Of a stretch of DNA of 39,577 nt, positions 8,060-17,061 are shown piece after piece. A model generated the notes under the pieces. It had not been told where the DNA came from. It saw only the letters and a list, made by a program, of their open reading frames with translations, and did no database searches. Each line of letters starts with the position of its first letter. Positions within the stretch are counted from its first letter, which is position 1. Position numbers and translations under genes: made by a program. This DNA comes from Candidatus Gastranaerophilales bacterium (GTDB lineage Bacteria > Cyanobacteriota > Vampirovibrionia > Gastranaerophilales > Gastranaerophilaceae): NCBI GenBank assembly GCA_944325315.1, contig CALVAA010000018.1, positions 1 through 39,577 on the forward strand. The letters run 5' to 3'.

Positions 8060-8614
8060 TTATTTTTGTTTAAAAGGCATACCCAAATGTCTTAATAAGC
8101 TTCTTGCCTCATCATCGCTGTGAGCAGTTGTAATTATTGAAACATTCATACCTTTTACAATATCAACTTCTTCATAATGAATTTCCGGAAATAATGATTG
8201 TTCTTTTAAACCAAAAGTATAATTTCCTCTGCCATCAAAACTTTTAGGGCTAACACCTCTAAAGTCACGAATTCTCGGAAGAACAACACAAACTAATTTT
8301 TGGAAAAAGTCATACATTCTCTCGCCTCTAAGAGTAACCATTGCACCAACAGGCATTCCTTCTCTTAGTTTATATGAAGCTATTGATTTTTTAGCCTTAG
8401 TTGAAAGGGCTTTTTGACCTGCAATTTTCGTAAGCTGATTAACAATATTTTCTGCCAATTTAGAATTGTGAGAAGCTTCGCCAACGCCCATGTTTAAAAC
8501 AATTTTAGACATTTTTGGAATTTGCATGTCGTTTTTATAAGAAAATTCTTCTTTTAATTTCGCTCTAACTTCGTTTATATAACGTTCTTTTAAATTTCCT
8601 GTGCTTTTAGTCAT
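8060..8614 (-). CDS. rplE: 50S ribosomal protein uL5
   Basis: 184 residues, the normal length. It contacts 5S rRNA in the central protuberance. Diagnostic stretches include VLNMGVGEA, the LRG-x-RMYDF block and [10 protein letters not shown]. An AAAGGAT ribosome-binding site precedes the ATG. It stands between rplX, after an unusually wide 72-base gap, and rpsN. Confidence 0.97.
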   Translation of the reverse strand: MTKSTGNLKERYINEVRAKLKEEFSYKNDMQIPKMSKIVLNMGVGEASHNSKLAENIVNQLTKIAGQKALSTKAKKSIASYKLREGMPVGAMVTLRGERMYDFFQKLVCVVLPRIRDFRGVSPKSFDGRGNYTFGLKEQSLFPEIHYEEVDIVKGMNVSIITTAHSDDEARSLLRHLGMPFKQK

Positions 8615-8636
8615 TTTTTTATCCTTTATTTAGCCT

Positions 8637-8685
8637 TTGAAATTCTGCTATACAGCCTGTCGAATTTCAATGCCCCACACTGTGG
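8637..8685 (-). promoter_or_regulatory. Two small inverted repeats in the rplX-rplE gap
   Basis: TTGAAATTC and GAATTTCAA (8637-8645/8662-8670) form a 9-bp stem with a 16-base loop. CCACA/TGTGG (8675-8685) forms a second, tiny hairpin. Other gaps from rplC onward are at most 31 bases, so these structures stand out. They could tune translation of rplE or processing of the long mRNA. They resemble no known r-protein leader that I can name. Confidence 0.4.
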
Positions 8686-8686
8686 T

Positions 8687-9037
8687 CTATACATCAATTA
8701 CTTCGCCGCATTTAGCACAAACACGGACTTTTTTGCCGTCTCTGATTTCTTTTTTAATTCTTGTAGCTTTTTCGCAAGACGGACAGCAAACCATAACTTT
8801 AGAGGCATTAATCGGTTTCGCAATTTTGTTCAAACCGCCTTGAATGCCGGCCATGGGATTTGCTTTTTGGGCTTTAGTTACAACATTCACACCGTCAACT
8901 AATATAGTACCCTTTTGAGTGTCAACACTTTTTACGTTGCCTTGTTTTCCTTTGTCTTTACCGGAAATAACAACAACACGATCGCCAACTTTAGTGTGAA
9001 GTTTTTTATTTGCCAAAGGTTTAGTATTTTTAGCCAT
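8687..9037 (-). CDS. rplX: 50S ribosomal protein uL24
   Basis: 116 residues, an early assembly protein of the large subunit. The KOW motif is visible (VGDRVVVISGKDKGKQG). The C-terminus carries a zinc-ribbon-like pair of Cys motifs (CCPSC and CAKC), a form seen in many bacteria. It follows rplN after 20 bases. Confidence 0.96.
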   Translation of the reverse strand: MAKNTKPLANKKLHTKVGDRVVVISGKDKGKQGNVKSVDTQKGTILVDGVNVVTKAQKANPMAGIQGGLNKIAKPINASKVMVCCPSCEKATRIKKEIRDGKKVRVCAKCGEVIDV

Positions 9038-9057
9038 TTTTCTTCATTCCTTAATAA

Positions 9058-9426
9058 TTATATTACTTCTGGAGCAAGAGAAATAATTTTCATAAAATTC
9101 TTTTCTCTAAGTTCTCTTGCAACCGGGCCGAACACACGTGTGCCTCTAGGGGCACCATCTTTGTTGATAATTACCGCTGCGTTATCATCGAACCTGATAA
9201 CAGAACCGTCATTACGCTTGATATCAGCTTTTGTTCTAACTACAACGGCAGTAACAACATCAGATTTTTTTACAGTCATATTCGGGGCTGCATCTTTAAC
9301 AGCAGCGATAATAATATCGCCTACGCTTGCATATTTTTTATTACTTGAACCCATAACACGAATGCAAAGAAGCTCTTTAGCACCTGTATTATCGGCAACT
9401 TGTAATCTGGTTTCTTGTTGTATCAT
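9058..9426 (-). CDS. rplN: 50S ribosomal protein uL14
   Basis: 122 residues, the standard length. It starts [17 protein letters not shown], which is typical of L14, and contains [16 protein letters not shown] near the C-terminus. The protein sits at the subunit interface beside L19. It lies between rpsQ and rplX. Confidence 0.98.
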   Translation of the reverse strand: MIQQETRLQVADNTGAKELLCIRVMGSSNKKYASVGDIIIAAVKDAAPNMTVKKSDVVTAVVVRTKADIKRNDGSVIRFDDNAAVIINKDGAPRGTRVFGPVARELREKNFMKIISLAPEVI

Positions 9427-9448
9427 ATCTTGTTACCTTTTAATTAAA

Positions 9449-9694
9449 CTACTTTGCAACGCTTACAATTTTATCCAAATTCCAACGGATTGAACCGGAT
9501 AGAGGTCTGGATTCAATTATTGTAACAACGTCACCTACATGACATTCATTTTTTTCATCACGAACTTTGAAGTTCTTTGTAAAAGTCATTGTCTTTTTAT
9601 ATTTTTTGTGAGCTTTGTGTTCAGCAACTTCAACTACGATTGCTTTTTCCATTTTATCACTCACTACTGTACCTTGTTTTACTTTTTTAGGCAT
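9449..9694 (-). CDS. rpsQ: 30S ribosomal protein uS17
   Basis: 81 residues. It binds 16S rRNA early in assembly of the 5' domain. It shows the S17 opening (G-x-VVSDKMEKAIVV) and the end block VGDVVTIIESRPLS. It is spaced 13 bases after rpmC. Confidence 0.97.
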   Translation of the reverse strand: MPKKVKQGTVVSDKMEKAIVVEVAEHKAHKKYKKTMTFTKNFKVRDEKNECHVGDVVTIIESRPLSGSIRWNLDKIVSVAK

Positions 9695-9707
9695 TTTAAC
9701 ATTTTCC

Positions 9708-9914
9708 TTATGCTTGTGCTTGTAGTTCTTTTTGTCTTAAAACAGTTTTTGCTCTTGCAATATCTTTCTTTTTGTTTCTGATGGAAGCAGTATTTTCCAA
9801 CTGTTTTAATTTATTATGACCCATTCTTAAAGCGAATAATTCTTTTTTAAATTCAAGAATTAAATCTTTAAGTTCGTCAATAGATTTTTCTTTTATTTCT
9901 TGAAGTTTCATCAT
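9708..9914 (-). CDS. rpmC: 50S ribosomal protein uL29
   Basis: 68 residues of two long helices, with the L29 core LKKELFALRMGH-like block (seen here as FKKELFALRMGHNKLKQ). L29 lies near the peptide exit tunnel with L23. Two adjacent ATG codons follow AAAGGTAGGTAG; the second (9911) is the more usual MKLQEI start. Confidence 0.96.
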   Translation of the reverse strand: MMKLQEIKEKSIDELKDLILEFKKELFALRMGHNKLKQLENTASIRNKKKDIARAKTVLRQKELQAQA

Positions 9915-9928
9915 CTACCTACCTTTAA

Positions 9929-10333
9929 CTACTTTTCTATTACTCTTAATTTGATAGGCAATTTTTGAGCAGCAAGGTTAAGAGCTTCGATAGCTTCTTC
10001 TTTTATATCGAAAGCCACTTCGAACAAAACTCTGCCCGGTTTCACAACTGCAACCCAATATTCAGGGTTTCCTTTACCTTTACCCATACGAGTTTCAGCA
10101 GGTTTTGCCGTGATTGGTTTATCCGGGAATATTTTAATCCAAACATTGCCGCCACGTTTAATTTTTCTTGTTATAACACGACGTGCAGCTTCAATTTGTC
10201 TTGAAGTAATCCAAGCAGGTTCAAGTGCTTGAAGTCCGAATTGACCGAACTCAAGAGCGCAACCTCTTGTTTCTGTTCCCTTCATATTGCCTTTCATTTT
10301 TTTACGAAATTTTGTCTTTTTAGGCATTAACAT
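9929..10333 (-). CDS. rplP: 50S ribosomal protein uL16
   Basis: 134 residues. It organises the A-site region of the large subunit. It starts [15 protein letters not shown], and [14 protein letters not shown] and [15 protein letters not shown] are typical. It is placed between rpsC and rpmC as in most bacteria. Confidence 0.98.
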   Translation of the reverse strand: MLMPKKTKFRKKMKGNMKGTETRGCALEFGQFGLQALEPAWITSRQIEAARRVITRKIKRGGNVWIKIFPDKPITAKPAETRMGKGKGNPEYWVAVVKPGRVLFEVAFDIKEEAIEALNLAAQKLPIKLRVIEK

Positions 10334-10364
10334 TTTTATATTTCTCCTAATTAATTTCTTTTAA

Positions 10365-11114
10365 TTATGCTTGCTCGCTTTGAGGAGCTTCTTGTTGTTC
10401 ACTGCGTTTTGCTCTGCGTTGAAAGCGTTGGTTTTCTTTAACAGCAGGTTTTTTTAGCTTGATATTTTGGTCGGCTTTTTCACCCGGCATAAGATCGCCT
10501 TTAAATACCCAAACTTTTACGCCGATTTTACCCATTATGGTATCTGCTTCAGCAAAACCGTATTGAACATCTGCTCTAAGCGTTTGAAGGGGAATTCTGC
10601 CTTCTTTAGCCCATTCGCTTCTTGCAATTTCAGCTCCGCCCAAACGACCCGAAACCATAACTTTAATACCTTGAACACCGGCTCTCATAGTTCTTTGCAT
10701 TGCTTGCTTCATTGCACGTCTGAAAGCAATACGCTTTTCCAACTGAAGTGCAATATTTTCTGCAACCAATTGAGCATCAACATCTATTCTTGCAACTTCA
10801 ACAACATCAATAGTAACGGTATTTGTTTTTATTAGTTTTTGAACGGCAGCTCTCAATTCATCAATTCCCTGACCGCCTCTGCCAACCACAATGCCGGGTT
10901 TTGCAGTAACTACTGTAATATTAACATTGTTAGCTTTTCTTGCAATATTAATTCTGGATACACCTGCTGTGTATAGTTTTTTCTTGATGAATTTTCTAAT
11001 CACAGCATCTTGTGCGATATTTTGAGCATATTGGCCCTTTTTTGCAAACCATGTAGAAACCCATGGTTCAATTATACCTACTCTAAATCCGGTTGGATGT
11101 GTCTTTTGTCCCAT
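10365..11114 (-). CDS. rpsC: 30S ribosomal protein uS3
   Basis: 249 residues. S3 forms part of the mRNA entry channel. It starts MGQKTHPTGFRVGI, and the KH-type RNA-binding GxxG block appears as VVGRGGQGID. The C-terminal SGRLGGAEIARSEW block is intact. A Gln/Glu-rich tail of about 30 residues extends past the conserved core. Confidence 0.98.
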   Translation of the reverse strand: MGQKTHPTGFRVGIIEPWVSTWFAKKGQYAQNIAQDAVIRKFIKKKLYTAGVSRINIARKANNVNITVVTAKPGIVVGRGGQGIDELRAAVQKLIKTNTVTIDVVEVARIDVDAQLVAENIALQLEKRIAFRRAMKQAMQRTMRAGVQGIKVMVSGRLGGAEIARSEWAKEGRIPLQTLRADVQYGFAEADTIMGKIGVKVWVFKGDLMPGEKADQNIKLKKPAVKENQRFQRRAKRSEQQEAPQSEQA

Positions 11115-11123
11115 GTCTTTCTC

Positions 11124-11459
11124 CTAGTCCTTTGCTACTTTCACTGTTAAATGAGATGTTCTTTTTAATCTTTTGTACATTCTGCCTTGCGCACGAGGCC
11201 TTACACGTCTATATGTAGTAGCTTCGTCGGCAAAAATTTCAGAAATTTTTAAAACATCAGCCGATGCTCCAAATTTCTCAGAAGCATTAGCAATAGCAGC
11301 ATTCAAGTTTTTTTCAACTATACGGGCTGCAAAATAAGGCATGAACTTAAGCATGCGCTGTGCTTCAGTTACTTTTTTGCCACGGATAAGATTGATTACA
11401 CGACGAATCTTTCTAACCGTCATTTTGATATCTGTTTGTTTTGATATAGCTTCTTGCAT
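11124..11459 (-). CDS. rplV: 50S ribosomal protein uL22
   Basis: 111 residues. L22 lines the exit tunnel with its beta hairpin. The pattern KIRRVINLIRGK and the C-terminal hairpin sequence RRVRPRAQGRMYKR are diagnostic. It lies 9 bases before rpsC. Confidence 0.98.
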   Translation of the reverse strand: MQEAISKQTDIKMTVRKIRRVINLIRGKKVTEAQRMLKFMPYFAARIVEKNLNAAIANASEKFGASADVLKISEIFADEATTYRRVRPRAQGRMYKRLKRTSHLTVKVAKD

Positions 11460-11489
11460 TTTAATATTTCCTTAAAGTTATTTCTAATA

Positions 11490-11768
11490 TTATTTTTTCT
11501 TGGCTGTCTTGTCAGCTGCGTGACCTCTGTATGTTCTTGTGAGTGCAAATTCACCTAATTTATGACCAACCATTTGTTCTGTAACATAAACGGGTACGTG
11601 AGTTTTACCATTGTGAACTGCAATTGTATGTCCTAACATTGTAGGCACAATCATAGAAGCTCTTGACCAAGTTTTGATAACTTTTTTTTCGTTTTTTTCA
11701 TTCATAGCATCAATCTTTTTTTCCAAAGAAGGATGTACGTATGGACCTTTTTTTAATGAACGAGCCAT
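11490..11768 (-). CDS. rpsS: 30S ribosomal protein uS19
   Basis: 92 residues. It pairs with S13 in the small-subunit head. It starts [15 protein letters not shown], and contains TWSRAS-x-IVP and the [16 protein letters not shown] block. It lies between rplB and rplV. Confidence 0.98.
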   Translation of the reverse strand: MARSLKKGPYVHPSLEKKIDAMNEKNEKKVIKTWSRASMIVPTMLGHTIAVHNGKTHVPVYVTEQMVGHKLGEFALTRTYRGHAADKTAKKK

Positions 11769-11785
11769 CTATTTATGTTCTCCTT

Positions 11786-12613
11786 TTATTTTTTTCTTCT
11801 TCTAACTATCAACTTACTTGAAGCCTTTTTGGGATTACGTGTTTTGTATCCTAAGGCAGGTTTACCCCAAGGAGTCTTAGGATTACCGCCAGGGCCGGTT
11901 TTACCTTCACCACCACCGTGCGGGTGATCAACAGGGTTCATAGTAACACCACGAACCGTTGGTTTAATCCCTAAGTATCTTGTTCTGCCGGCTTTGCCAA
12001 TTGATAAGTTTTTGTACTCAGAGTTACCCAAAACACCGATTGTAGCATAACAATCTTTTCTAACCATTCTCATTTCTGAAGATGGAAGTTTAAGAGTAAC
12101 ATAATTGCCTTCTTTAGCCATAACTTGAGCACTGTTTCCGGCACTTCTTGCCATTTTGCCACCTCTTCCGGGTCTGAGTTCAATATTATGAACTAAAGCA
12201 CCAAGAGGAATAGAATCCAATGGCAAAGCGTTGCCTGTAGTTATGTCTACATCAGGACCTGATATAATTTTATCGCCTACATTTAATCCTTCAGGACATA
12301 AAATATATCTTTTATCACCGTCAAGATAGTTAATTAAACAAATTCTAACATTTCTGTTTGGATCATATTCAATTGTCACTACTGTACCTTGAACGCCAAT
12401 TTTATCTCTTTTAAAATCAATTACACGATAGGCTCTTTTGTGACCGCCACCTATGTGTCTGGTTGTGATTCTACCGGTGTTATTTCTACCGCCCGTTTTA
12501 GTCAGCGACTTAACCAATCTTTTTTCAGGAGTTGAAGTAGTGATTTCCTTGTAATCTGGTCTTGTCATACCTCTTTGACCCGGGGATGTAGGATTAATTT
12601 TTCTAGTTGCCAT
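11786..12613 (-). CDS. rplB: 50S ribosomal protein uL2
   Basis: 275 residues. A primary rRNA binder near the peptidyl transferase centre. The conserved loop [15 protein letters not shown] is intact, including the key His. [18 protein letters not shown] is also typical. It begins 4 bases after rplW. Confidence 0.98.
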   Translation of the reverse strand: MATRKINPTSPGQRGMTRPDYKEITTSTPEKRLVKSLTKTGGRNNTGRITTRHIGGGHKRAYRVIDFKRDKIGVQGTVVTIEYDPNRNVRICLINYLDGDKRYILCPEGLNVGDKIISGPDVDITTGNALPLDSIPLGALVHNIELRPGRGGKMARSAGNSAQVMAKEGNYVTLKLPSSEMRMVRKDCYATIGVLGNSEYKNLSIGKAGRTRYLGIKPTVRGVTMNPVDHPHGGGEGKTGPGGNPKTPWGKPALGYKTRNPKKASSKLIVRRRKK

Positions 12614-12617
12614 AATC

Positions 12618-12926
12618 TTATACTCCTGTCAATTCTTCAATCGGATCACCGACTATTGTAACAATAGCTTTTTTTCCGCTTTGAGTTCTACCAAATTTCA
12701 TGCCCATTCTTTTTTGATGAGAAGGCATATAAACCGTTCTAACTTTCTTGACTTTGCGGTTTGGATAAGCTAATTCAACAGCTTGCGCAATTTCAATTTT
12801 TGAAGCATCTTTTCTAACTTCAAATGTATATTTATTATCAGCAGTACCGGTCATGGATTTTTCCGTGATAATAGGTCTTTTGATAACATCATATAATCTT
12901 TCTTTGTTGGTATTAGTATTTGTCAT
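12618..12926 (-). CDS. rplW: 50S ribosomal protein uL23
   Basis: 102 residues. L23 docks trigger factor and SRP at the tunnel exit. It shows [10 protein letters not shown] near the start and KYTFEV, then an [18 protein letters not shown] block. Its start overlaps the rplD stop by one base. Confidence 0.97.
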   Translation of the reverse strand: MTNTNTNKERLYDVIKRPIITEKSMTGTADNKYTFEVRKDASKIEIAQAVELAYPNRKVKKVRTVYMPSHQKRMGMKFGRTQSGKKAIVTIVGDPIEELTGV

Positions 12927-13576
12927 TATTTTGCCAACCTTTCAGTAATTGAGTTGATGGCATTTTCAGTAACAATAATTGTGTCTGCATCAACTAAATC
13001 TTTAACATTTAAATTTGAAGGAAGGAGTAATTTAACACTGTTAATATTTCTTGCAGATAAAACAAGATTTTTGTTTTCTTCCGCATTTAAATCAGCAATA
13101 ATTAAAATTTTACCTTTTGCATTTAAATCCTTTAAAATCTTAACCATAACTTTTGTTTTAGGTTCTGAAATTTCAGAAAAATCCTTAACAACCGTCATGA
13201 TTTCAAGCTTTGCACTAAGAGCAGATTTTAAAGCCAGCTTTCTTGCTTTCTGAGGCAATGAAGTTTCATAACTTCTTGGTTTTGGACCAAATATAACACC
13301 GCCGCCTCTAAATAAAGGGCTTCTTAATGAACCGGCACGTGCTCTGCCTGTACCTTTTTGTTTCCAGGGTTTTTTACCGCCACCGGATACTTCAGCTCTT
13401 GTTTTTGCACATGCGAGACCTGCTCTTCCATTATTTAACTGTCTTTTCAAAGCTAAATACATAACATGCATATTTGGCTCAACACCAAATACAGAGCCTT
13501 CAAGATTCATTTGACCAAGTTCCGAGCCTTGTGCCGATAATATTTTTACTGTTTTATTTTCTGTATTTTTTGTCAT
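12926..13576 (-). CDS. rplD: 50S ribosomal protein uL4
   Basis: 216 residues. L4 extends a loop into the exit tunnel, visible as KKPWKQKGTGRARAGS followed by RSPLFRGGGVIFGP. In Enterobacteria L4 also represses the S10 operon; whether it does so here cannot be told. It lies 9 bases after rplC. Confidence 0.98.
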   Translation of the reverse strand: MTKNTENKTVKILSAQGSELGQMNLEGSVFGVEPNMHVMYLALKRQLNNGRAGLACAKTRAEVSGGGKKPWKQKGTGRARAGSLRSPLFRGGGVIFGPKPRSYETSLPQKARKLALKSALSAKLEIMTVVKDFSEISEPKTKVMVKILKDLNAKGKILIIADLNAEENKNLVLSARNINSVKLLLPSNLNVKDLVDADTIIVTENAINSITERLAK

Positions 13577-13585
13577 TGCTCACCT

Positions 13586-14221
13586 CTAATTCCATTTAGT
13601 CCTGGTTGGTTTAACTGTAACCAACTTTCCTTCAGGACCGGGGATAGCGCCTTTAATCAGTAACAGGTTTTTATCAGGAATAACTTTGGCAATAGTTAAT
13701 TTTCTGACCGTAACTTTTTCGTTACCCATATTGCCTGCCATTCTTTTACCTTTTACAACACGGCTTGGCGTAGTACCTGCACCAATTGAACCCGGGGCTC
13801 TGTGATTTTTTGAGCCATGGCCCATTGGTCCTCTTGAAAAGTTATGTCTTTTAACAGTACCTTGAAAGCCCTTACCGATTGAACGACCTGTAACGTCAAC
13901 TTTTTCAACATTTTCCAAAACTTCGAAAGAAATTGTTTGACCAACTTCAAATTTAGTTGCATCTTCTACTCTGAATTCTTGTAAATGTCTGAAATTTTCT
14001 AAATTATTTTTCTTAAAATGACCAATTTGCGCCTTTGTTAAGTGTTTTTCTTTAGCGGGTATAACACCAACTTGTATTGCATTATATCCGTCTGTTTCAG
14101 TTGTTTTAACCTGAGTTACAACAGCTTTTTCAACGGCAATAACGGTAACGGGAATGCATAACCCGTCTTCGCTATAAATTTGTGTCATTCCAAGTTTTGT
14201 TCCAATAACACCTAATGTCAT
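13586..14221 (-). CDS. rplC: 50S ribosomal protein uL3
   Basis: 211 residues. An early assembly protein near the peptidyl transferase centre. It starts MTLGVIGTKLGMTQIY, and contains the loop RGPMGHGSKNHRAPGSIG with the Gln/His-rich tip region. It is separated from rpsJ by the longest gap in this operon (132 bases). Confidence 0.98.
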   Translation of the reverse strand: MTLGVIGTKLGMTQIYSEDGLCIPVTVIAVEKAVVTQVKTTETDGYNAIQVGVIPAKEKHLTKAQIGHFKKNNLENFRHLQEFRVEDATKFEVGQTISFEVLENVEKVDVTGRSIGKGFQGTVKRHNFSRGPMGHGSKNHRAPGSIGAGTTPSRVVKGKRMAGNMGNEKVTVRKLTIAKVIPDKNLLLIKGAIPGPEGKLVTVKPTRTKWN

Positions 14222-14353
14222 GTTAAACCTTTCTGTTGTGAGAGCTACTTTTTAAAGTGTTTCTCGTTTGTACTACCGGCTTTGTTTCTTTGGAAACTCT
14301 GCCTTTTAATAGATCACATTTAATATTAAATTGTCATGTGTCTTTTGAAGCAA
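14222..14353 (-). promoter_or_regulatory. 132-base rpsJ-rplC spacer with palindrome
   Basis: No gene is present. At 14315-14340 an imperfect palindrome pairs CACAT with ATGTG around an ATTTAATATTAAAT self-complementary core. An AGAAAGG ribosome-binding site for rplC lies at the far end. The spacer is long for this operon and may hold a second promoter or a control element for rplC onward. I see no clear match to a known leader. Confidence 0.35.
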
Positions 14354-14671
14354 TTATAGTTTTACTTCAATATCAACCCCTGAAGGAAGATCCATTCTTG
14401 AAAGTTCTTCAGTTGTTTGTTGGGTCGGCTCATAAATGTCGATAATTCTTTTATGAGTTCTCATTTCAAAATGTTCACGAGATTTTTTATCAACGTGCGG
14501 TGAACGAAGAACGCAATACACTCTACGTTTTGTAGGCATTGGGATAGGACCTGATACAGATGCATCAGTTCTTTTTGCAGTGTCTACAATTTTTTGAGCA
14601 GAACTATCAATCAATTGATGATCATATGCTTTTAAACATACTCTAATTCTTTGTCTTTGTGCTGTGCTCAT
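14354..14671 (-). CDS. rpsJ: 30S ribosomal protein uS10
   Basis: 105 residues. S10 sits in the small-subunit head and doubles as antiterminator NusE with Nus[16 protein letters not shown] at the start and [30 protein letters not shown] are diagnostic. It is the first gene of the ribosomal operon, with AAAAGG before the ATG and a good promoter 42-70 bases upstream. Confidence 0.98.
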   Translation of the reverse strand: MSTAQRQRIRVCLKAYDHQLIDSSAQKIVDTAKRTDASVSGPIPMPTKRRVYCVLRSPHVDKKSREHFEMRTHKRIIDIYEPTQQTTEELSRMDLPSGVDIEVKL

Positions 14672-14712
14672 TTTTTACCTTTTCTATAAATTATTATAAT
14701 ACGGTAATTTTA

Positions 14713-14741
14713 ACCATATAATAAACATAATCTGTCGTCAA
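14713..14741 (-). promoter_or_regulatory. Sigma70-type promoter of the ribosomal operon
   Basis: On the minus strand TTGACG (14741-14736) and TATGGT (14718-14713) are separated by 17 bases. This predicts a start near 14706 and a 35-base leader before rpsJ. Confidence 0.55.
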
Positions 14742-14843
14742 CAAGTTTTTTAGGATATCTTGTTACATAACTTTAAAATATCTGAATTATTTTTTTTGCC
14801 CGAATTTTTAAAAATGTTAACAATTTTATTTTAAGCACTTAAT

Positions 14844-15875
14844 TTATATTTTATAACCCTGTCTGAACTTTAAAGGCAAATATTCCCCAATGGTAAGCAC
14901 TTTAATTGATTCTTTTAAATTCAAAATCAGAATTGTTTTACAATTTGCCTGTTTTTGCCTTATTCTCCCGATTGAGCGTATAGACACAACTCCGTCTTGA
15001 TTTAGTAAATCATTATTTCCAAAATACTCATCTCCAAAATAGGCGATAGCTTGAATAAATGTTTCTCTGCCCAATTTTTCAACCGCCTTATACACGCACA
15101 TTTCAAGAGGTTCAACAAACCATCTTCTTGTCCAATCAATTTTTTTCGAAACAAAAATATGGTTATTCGCAAGAACAGAGCAAGAAATCTTTTGATTTGA
15201 TACAGGGCATAAATCGTTATTCTTATATGATAAATAAGCTTCATTAAAAAGCCCTTTAATATCGCTTTCTGTTATAGCGAATTCTTTCATTGACTCTAAA
15301 GCTTTTTTGGTAATTTCAATATTTTTCTTTTTGCTGTATTCGTTTGTTGTTTTAATTTTAAAATAAGGAAGCAATTGTTCAACTCTAAAAGTTTTTATTA
15401 AAGGAATATCCCCTGTTTTATCCAAAGTAAAAATTGTTGTTTTACTATCAAAGTACCTGCTGTTATTAAACCAGCAAAGACAATCTTCGCAAGGAACAAG
15501 CAAAGGCTCTTTTTGATTAAAAGAAAGAGAAGACACAAGGACTAAATATTTAATTTTAAAAGTCGAACTTGAATTTCTGTTTAAAAGAAAATTATTATAC
15601 GAAGACAAAATTGCCGATCTTTCCGCACAAAGCGATGAAATATCATTCCTTGTATTATTAAAATTTGTCCCTAAAGACCATACATTATCAAAAGTACAAA
15701 CATTAGCCGCTATACCTCTATTTGTTATATTTCCTGATTCAATATTTTTTCGCGCCAATATATTTGCTTCGATAAATTTATCTATAATTAAATTTTTATC
15801 TACACATATACAATTATCTTCAAAGGAAATTTTTGAAATATTTGAATTATTACTTTCGGAAAGATGTTTTTGCAT
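14844..15875 (-). CDS. Cytidine deaminase-like protein with degenerate second domain
   Basis: 343 residues. The N-terminal domain has the zinc-dependent deaminase signature: CAE at 83-85 and PCEDC at 128-132, with GTNFNN before it as in cytidine deaminases. Residues about 205-343 look like a second deaminase fold (CPVSNQKISCSVLANN, then EPLEMCVYKAV) in which the catalytic CAE has become LEM and no PC-x-x-C remains. Active-plus-inactive domains also occur in the E. coli Cdd type. Pyrimidine salvage is the default role; the sequence is divergent enough that another base or nucleotide substrate is possible. It is apparently monocistronic. Confidence 0.75.
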   Translation of the reverse strand: MQKHLSESNNSNISKISFEDNCICVDKNLIIDKFIEANILARKNIESGNITNRGIAANVCTFDNVWSLGTNFNNTRNDISSLCAERSAILSSYNNFLLNRNSSSTFKIKYLVLVSSLSFNQKEPLLVPCEDCLCWFNNSRYFDSKTTIFTLDKTGDIPLIKTFRVEQLLPYFKIKTTNEYSKKKNIEITKKALESMKEFAITESDIKGLFNEAYLSYKNNDLCPVSNQKISCSVLANNHIFVSKKIDWTRRWFVEPLEMCVYKAVEKLGRETFIQAIAYFGDEYFGNNDLLNQDGVVSIRSIGRIRQKQANCKTILILNLKESIKVLTIGEYLPLKFRQGYKI

Positions 15876-15942
15876 TGCATTATTGTTTTAAAATACCTAT
15901 ATTTAATATTAAAACCGTTCAAAAAATTTTTGCAATAAAAAT

Positions 15943-15970
15943 TAATCCACTCTTAATTATGAGTGGATTA
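15943..15970 (-). terminator. Hairpin, probable minus-strand terminator
   Basis: TAATCCACTC and GAGTGGATTA form a 10-bp stem with an 8-base loop. On the minus strand it is followed by ATTTTTATTGCAAAAATTTTT. It lies 300 bases beyond the 45-aa small ORF, so it may end that transcript or a short RNA of its own. The remaining gene-free stretch from 15971 to 16291 shows no feature I can name, apart from AAAGGAGT followed by a two-codon frame near 16066. Confidence 0.5.
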
Positions 15971-16291
15971 TCCCAAATCTAGCAGTAAACCTTATAATTA
16001 AACTTTTTTTATTAATACTTAACCAATTCCTGTCAACTTAAATTATAACTTAAGCCATCACTCCTTTCGAAGAATTAAAATAAGCTCCTTGACTATGTTT
16101 TAATTCTAGCTGAACAGAAAAAATGTGCAATAAAAATATTGTTAAAAAACTTTTACAATTGCCATATACGAGCAACTATATACCAAAATTTGAATTTACA
16201 ATCTTAATATTTAAACTTAATATTGACAACAAAAAACACTATTGCAAATTAAGCTTTTATATCATGCTCTTTTTTAAACAGCTTATTTTTA

Positions 16292-16429
16292 CTATATTTT
16301 AAACTCGTTTAAATATTTATCAAAATTAACAAGATTTGAATTATAATCAGGTAAACCGTTTCCGTGCATTTCTTTAAAATTTTTGTCAACTTCTTTTAAA
16401 TCAAATTGTTTTAATAATTCTTTTTTCAT
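16292..16429 (-). CDS. Small protein (45 aa), unknown
   Basis: ATG to TAG, 45 codons, starting MKKELLKQFDLKEVDKNF and ending DKYLNEFKI. GCGAGG sits at good distance before the ATG. It lies 69 bases downstream of the second chrA gene on the same strand and could share its transcript. It is acidic/basic mixed, has no membrane segment and no Cys. I do not recognise a family. A charged helical leader followed by a Gly/Asn/Tyr-rich second half would also suit a peptide precursor, but no modifying enzyme is near. Confidence 0.5.
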   Translation of the reverse strand: MKKELLKQFDLKEVDKNFKEMHGNGLPDYNSNLVNFDKYLNEFKI

Positions 16430-16497
16430 TTTTACCTCGCATAATAAAATTACCTATATATAATAAGTATTTATTTATTATATAATTGCCAAAAGTA

Positions 16498-17061
16498 TTA
16501 AATAATGTTAAGAAAATAAAAAATAATCCCCAATATACCGGCAATAAACATATAAACAACAGGGTCACGTTTTAATTTAAAAGTTAATAAAAACAAAAGA
16601 ATTACAAGAAAAAGGCCGCAATAATCAATTTTAGAAAAAATAAAAGAATTTTTTAAAACCAAATTATAAAAAAGCCTTATGCCAACACTCGCAATTAAGG
16701 CGCAAGAAGTTGGCCTTAGAACATATAAAACAGATTTTACATATGAATTTTCACAAAACTTTCTATACAGTCTAAAAACCTGGCTCGTTATAATTACCAT
16801 AGGCAAAACAAGCGCGAAACTTGATATAAAAGCGCCTAAAAGCCCAAGAGTTTCAAAACCGGCAAAAGTAGCCATATTAAGACCGATAGGCCCTGGCGTA
16901 ATACCTGAAATAGCGATAAGACTGGTTAATTGCTCATGGCTAAACCAGGAGTAATTTTCGGCCATTAAATACAAAAAAGGCAACGAAGCGTATCCTCCGC
17001 CAAATGTAAAAAGACCGACTTTAAAAAACTCATAAAAAAGAAGAAAAGCGGTACTATTCAT
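16498..17061 (-). CDS. chrA: Chromate transporter, single CHR-domain subunit (C-terminal half type)
   Basis: 187 residues with about five or six hydrophobic segments. It shows the CHR-domain hallmarks FFKVGLFTFGGGYASLPFL and GITPGPIGLNMATF. Single-domain CHR proteins occur as adjacent pairs that together equal the long ChrA antiporter. It overlaps the partner gene by eight bases on the same strand, so the two subunits are made together. Export of chromate or a related oxyanion is the family function; the true substrate here is not shown. Confidence 0.88.
   Translation of the reverse strand: MNSTAFLLFYEFFKVGLFTFGGGYASLPFLYLMAENYSWFSHEQLTSLIAISGITPGPIGLNMATFAGFETLGLLGAFISSFALVLPMVIITSQVFRLYRKFCENSYVKSVLYVLRPTSCALIASVGIRLFYNLVLKNSFIFSKIDYCGLFLVILLFLLTFKLKRDPVVYMFIAGILGIIFYFLNII

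Noticed and set aside
8915..9493. 192-codon open frame on the plus strand across rplX, rplN and rpsQ
   Set aside because: It is antisense to three certain ribosomal genes and has no ribosome-binding site or recognisable protein sequence.
16055..16072. Two-codon frame (Met-Ala) after AAAGGAGT on the minus strand
   Set aside because: Could be a minimal ORF, but a chance match cannot be excluded without transcription data; mentioned only as part of the 15.9-16.4 kb finding.
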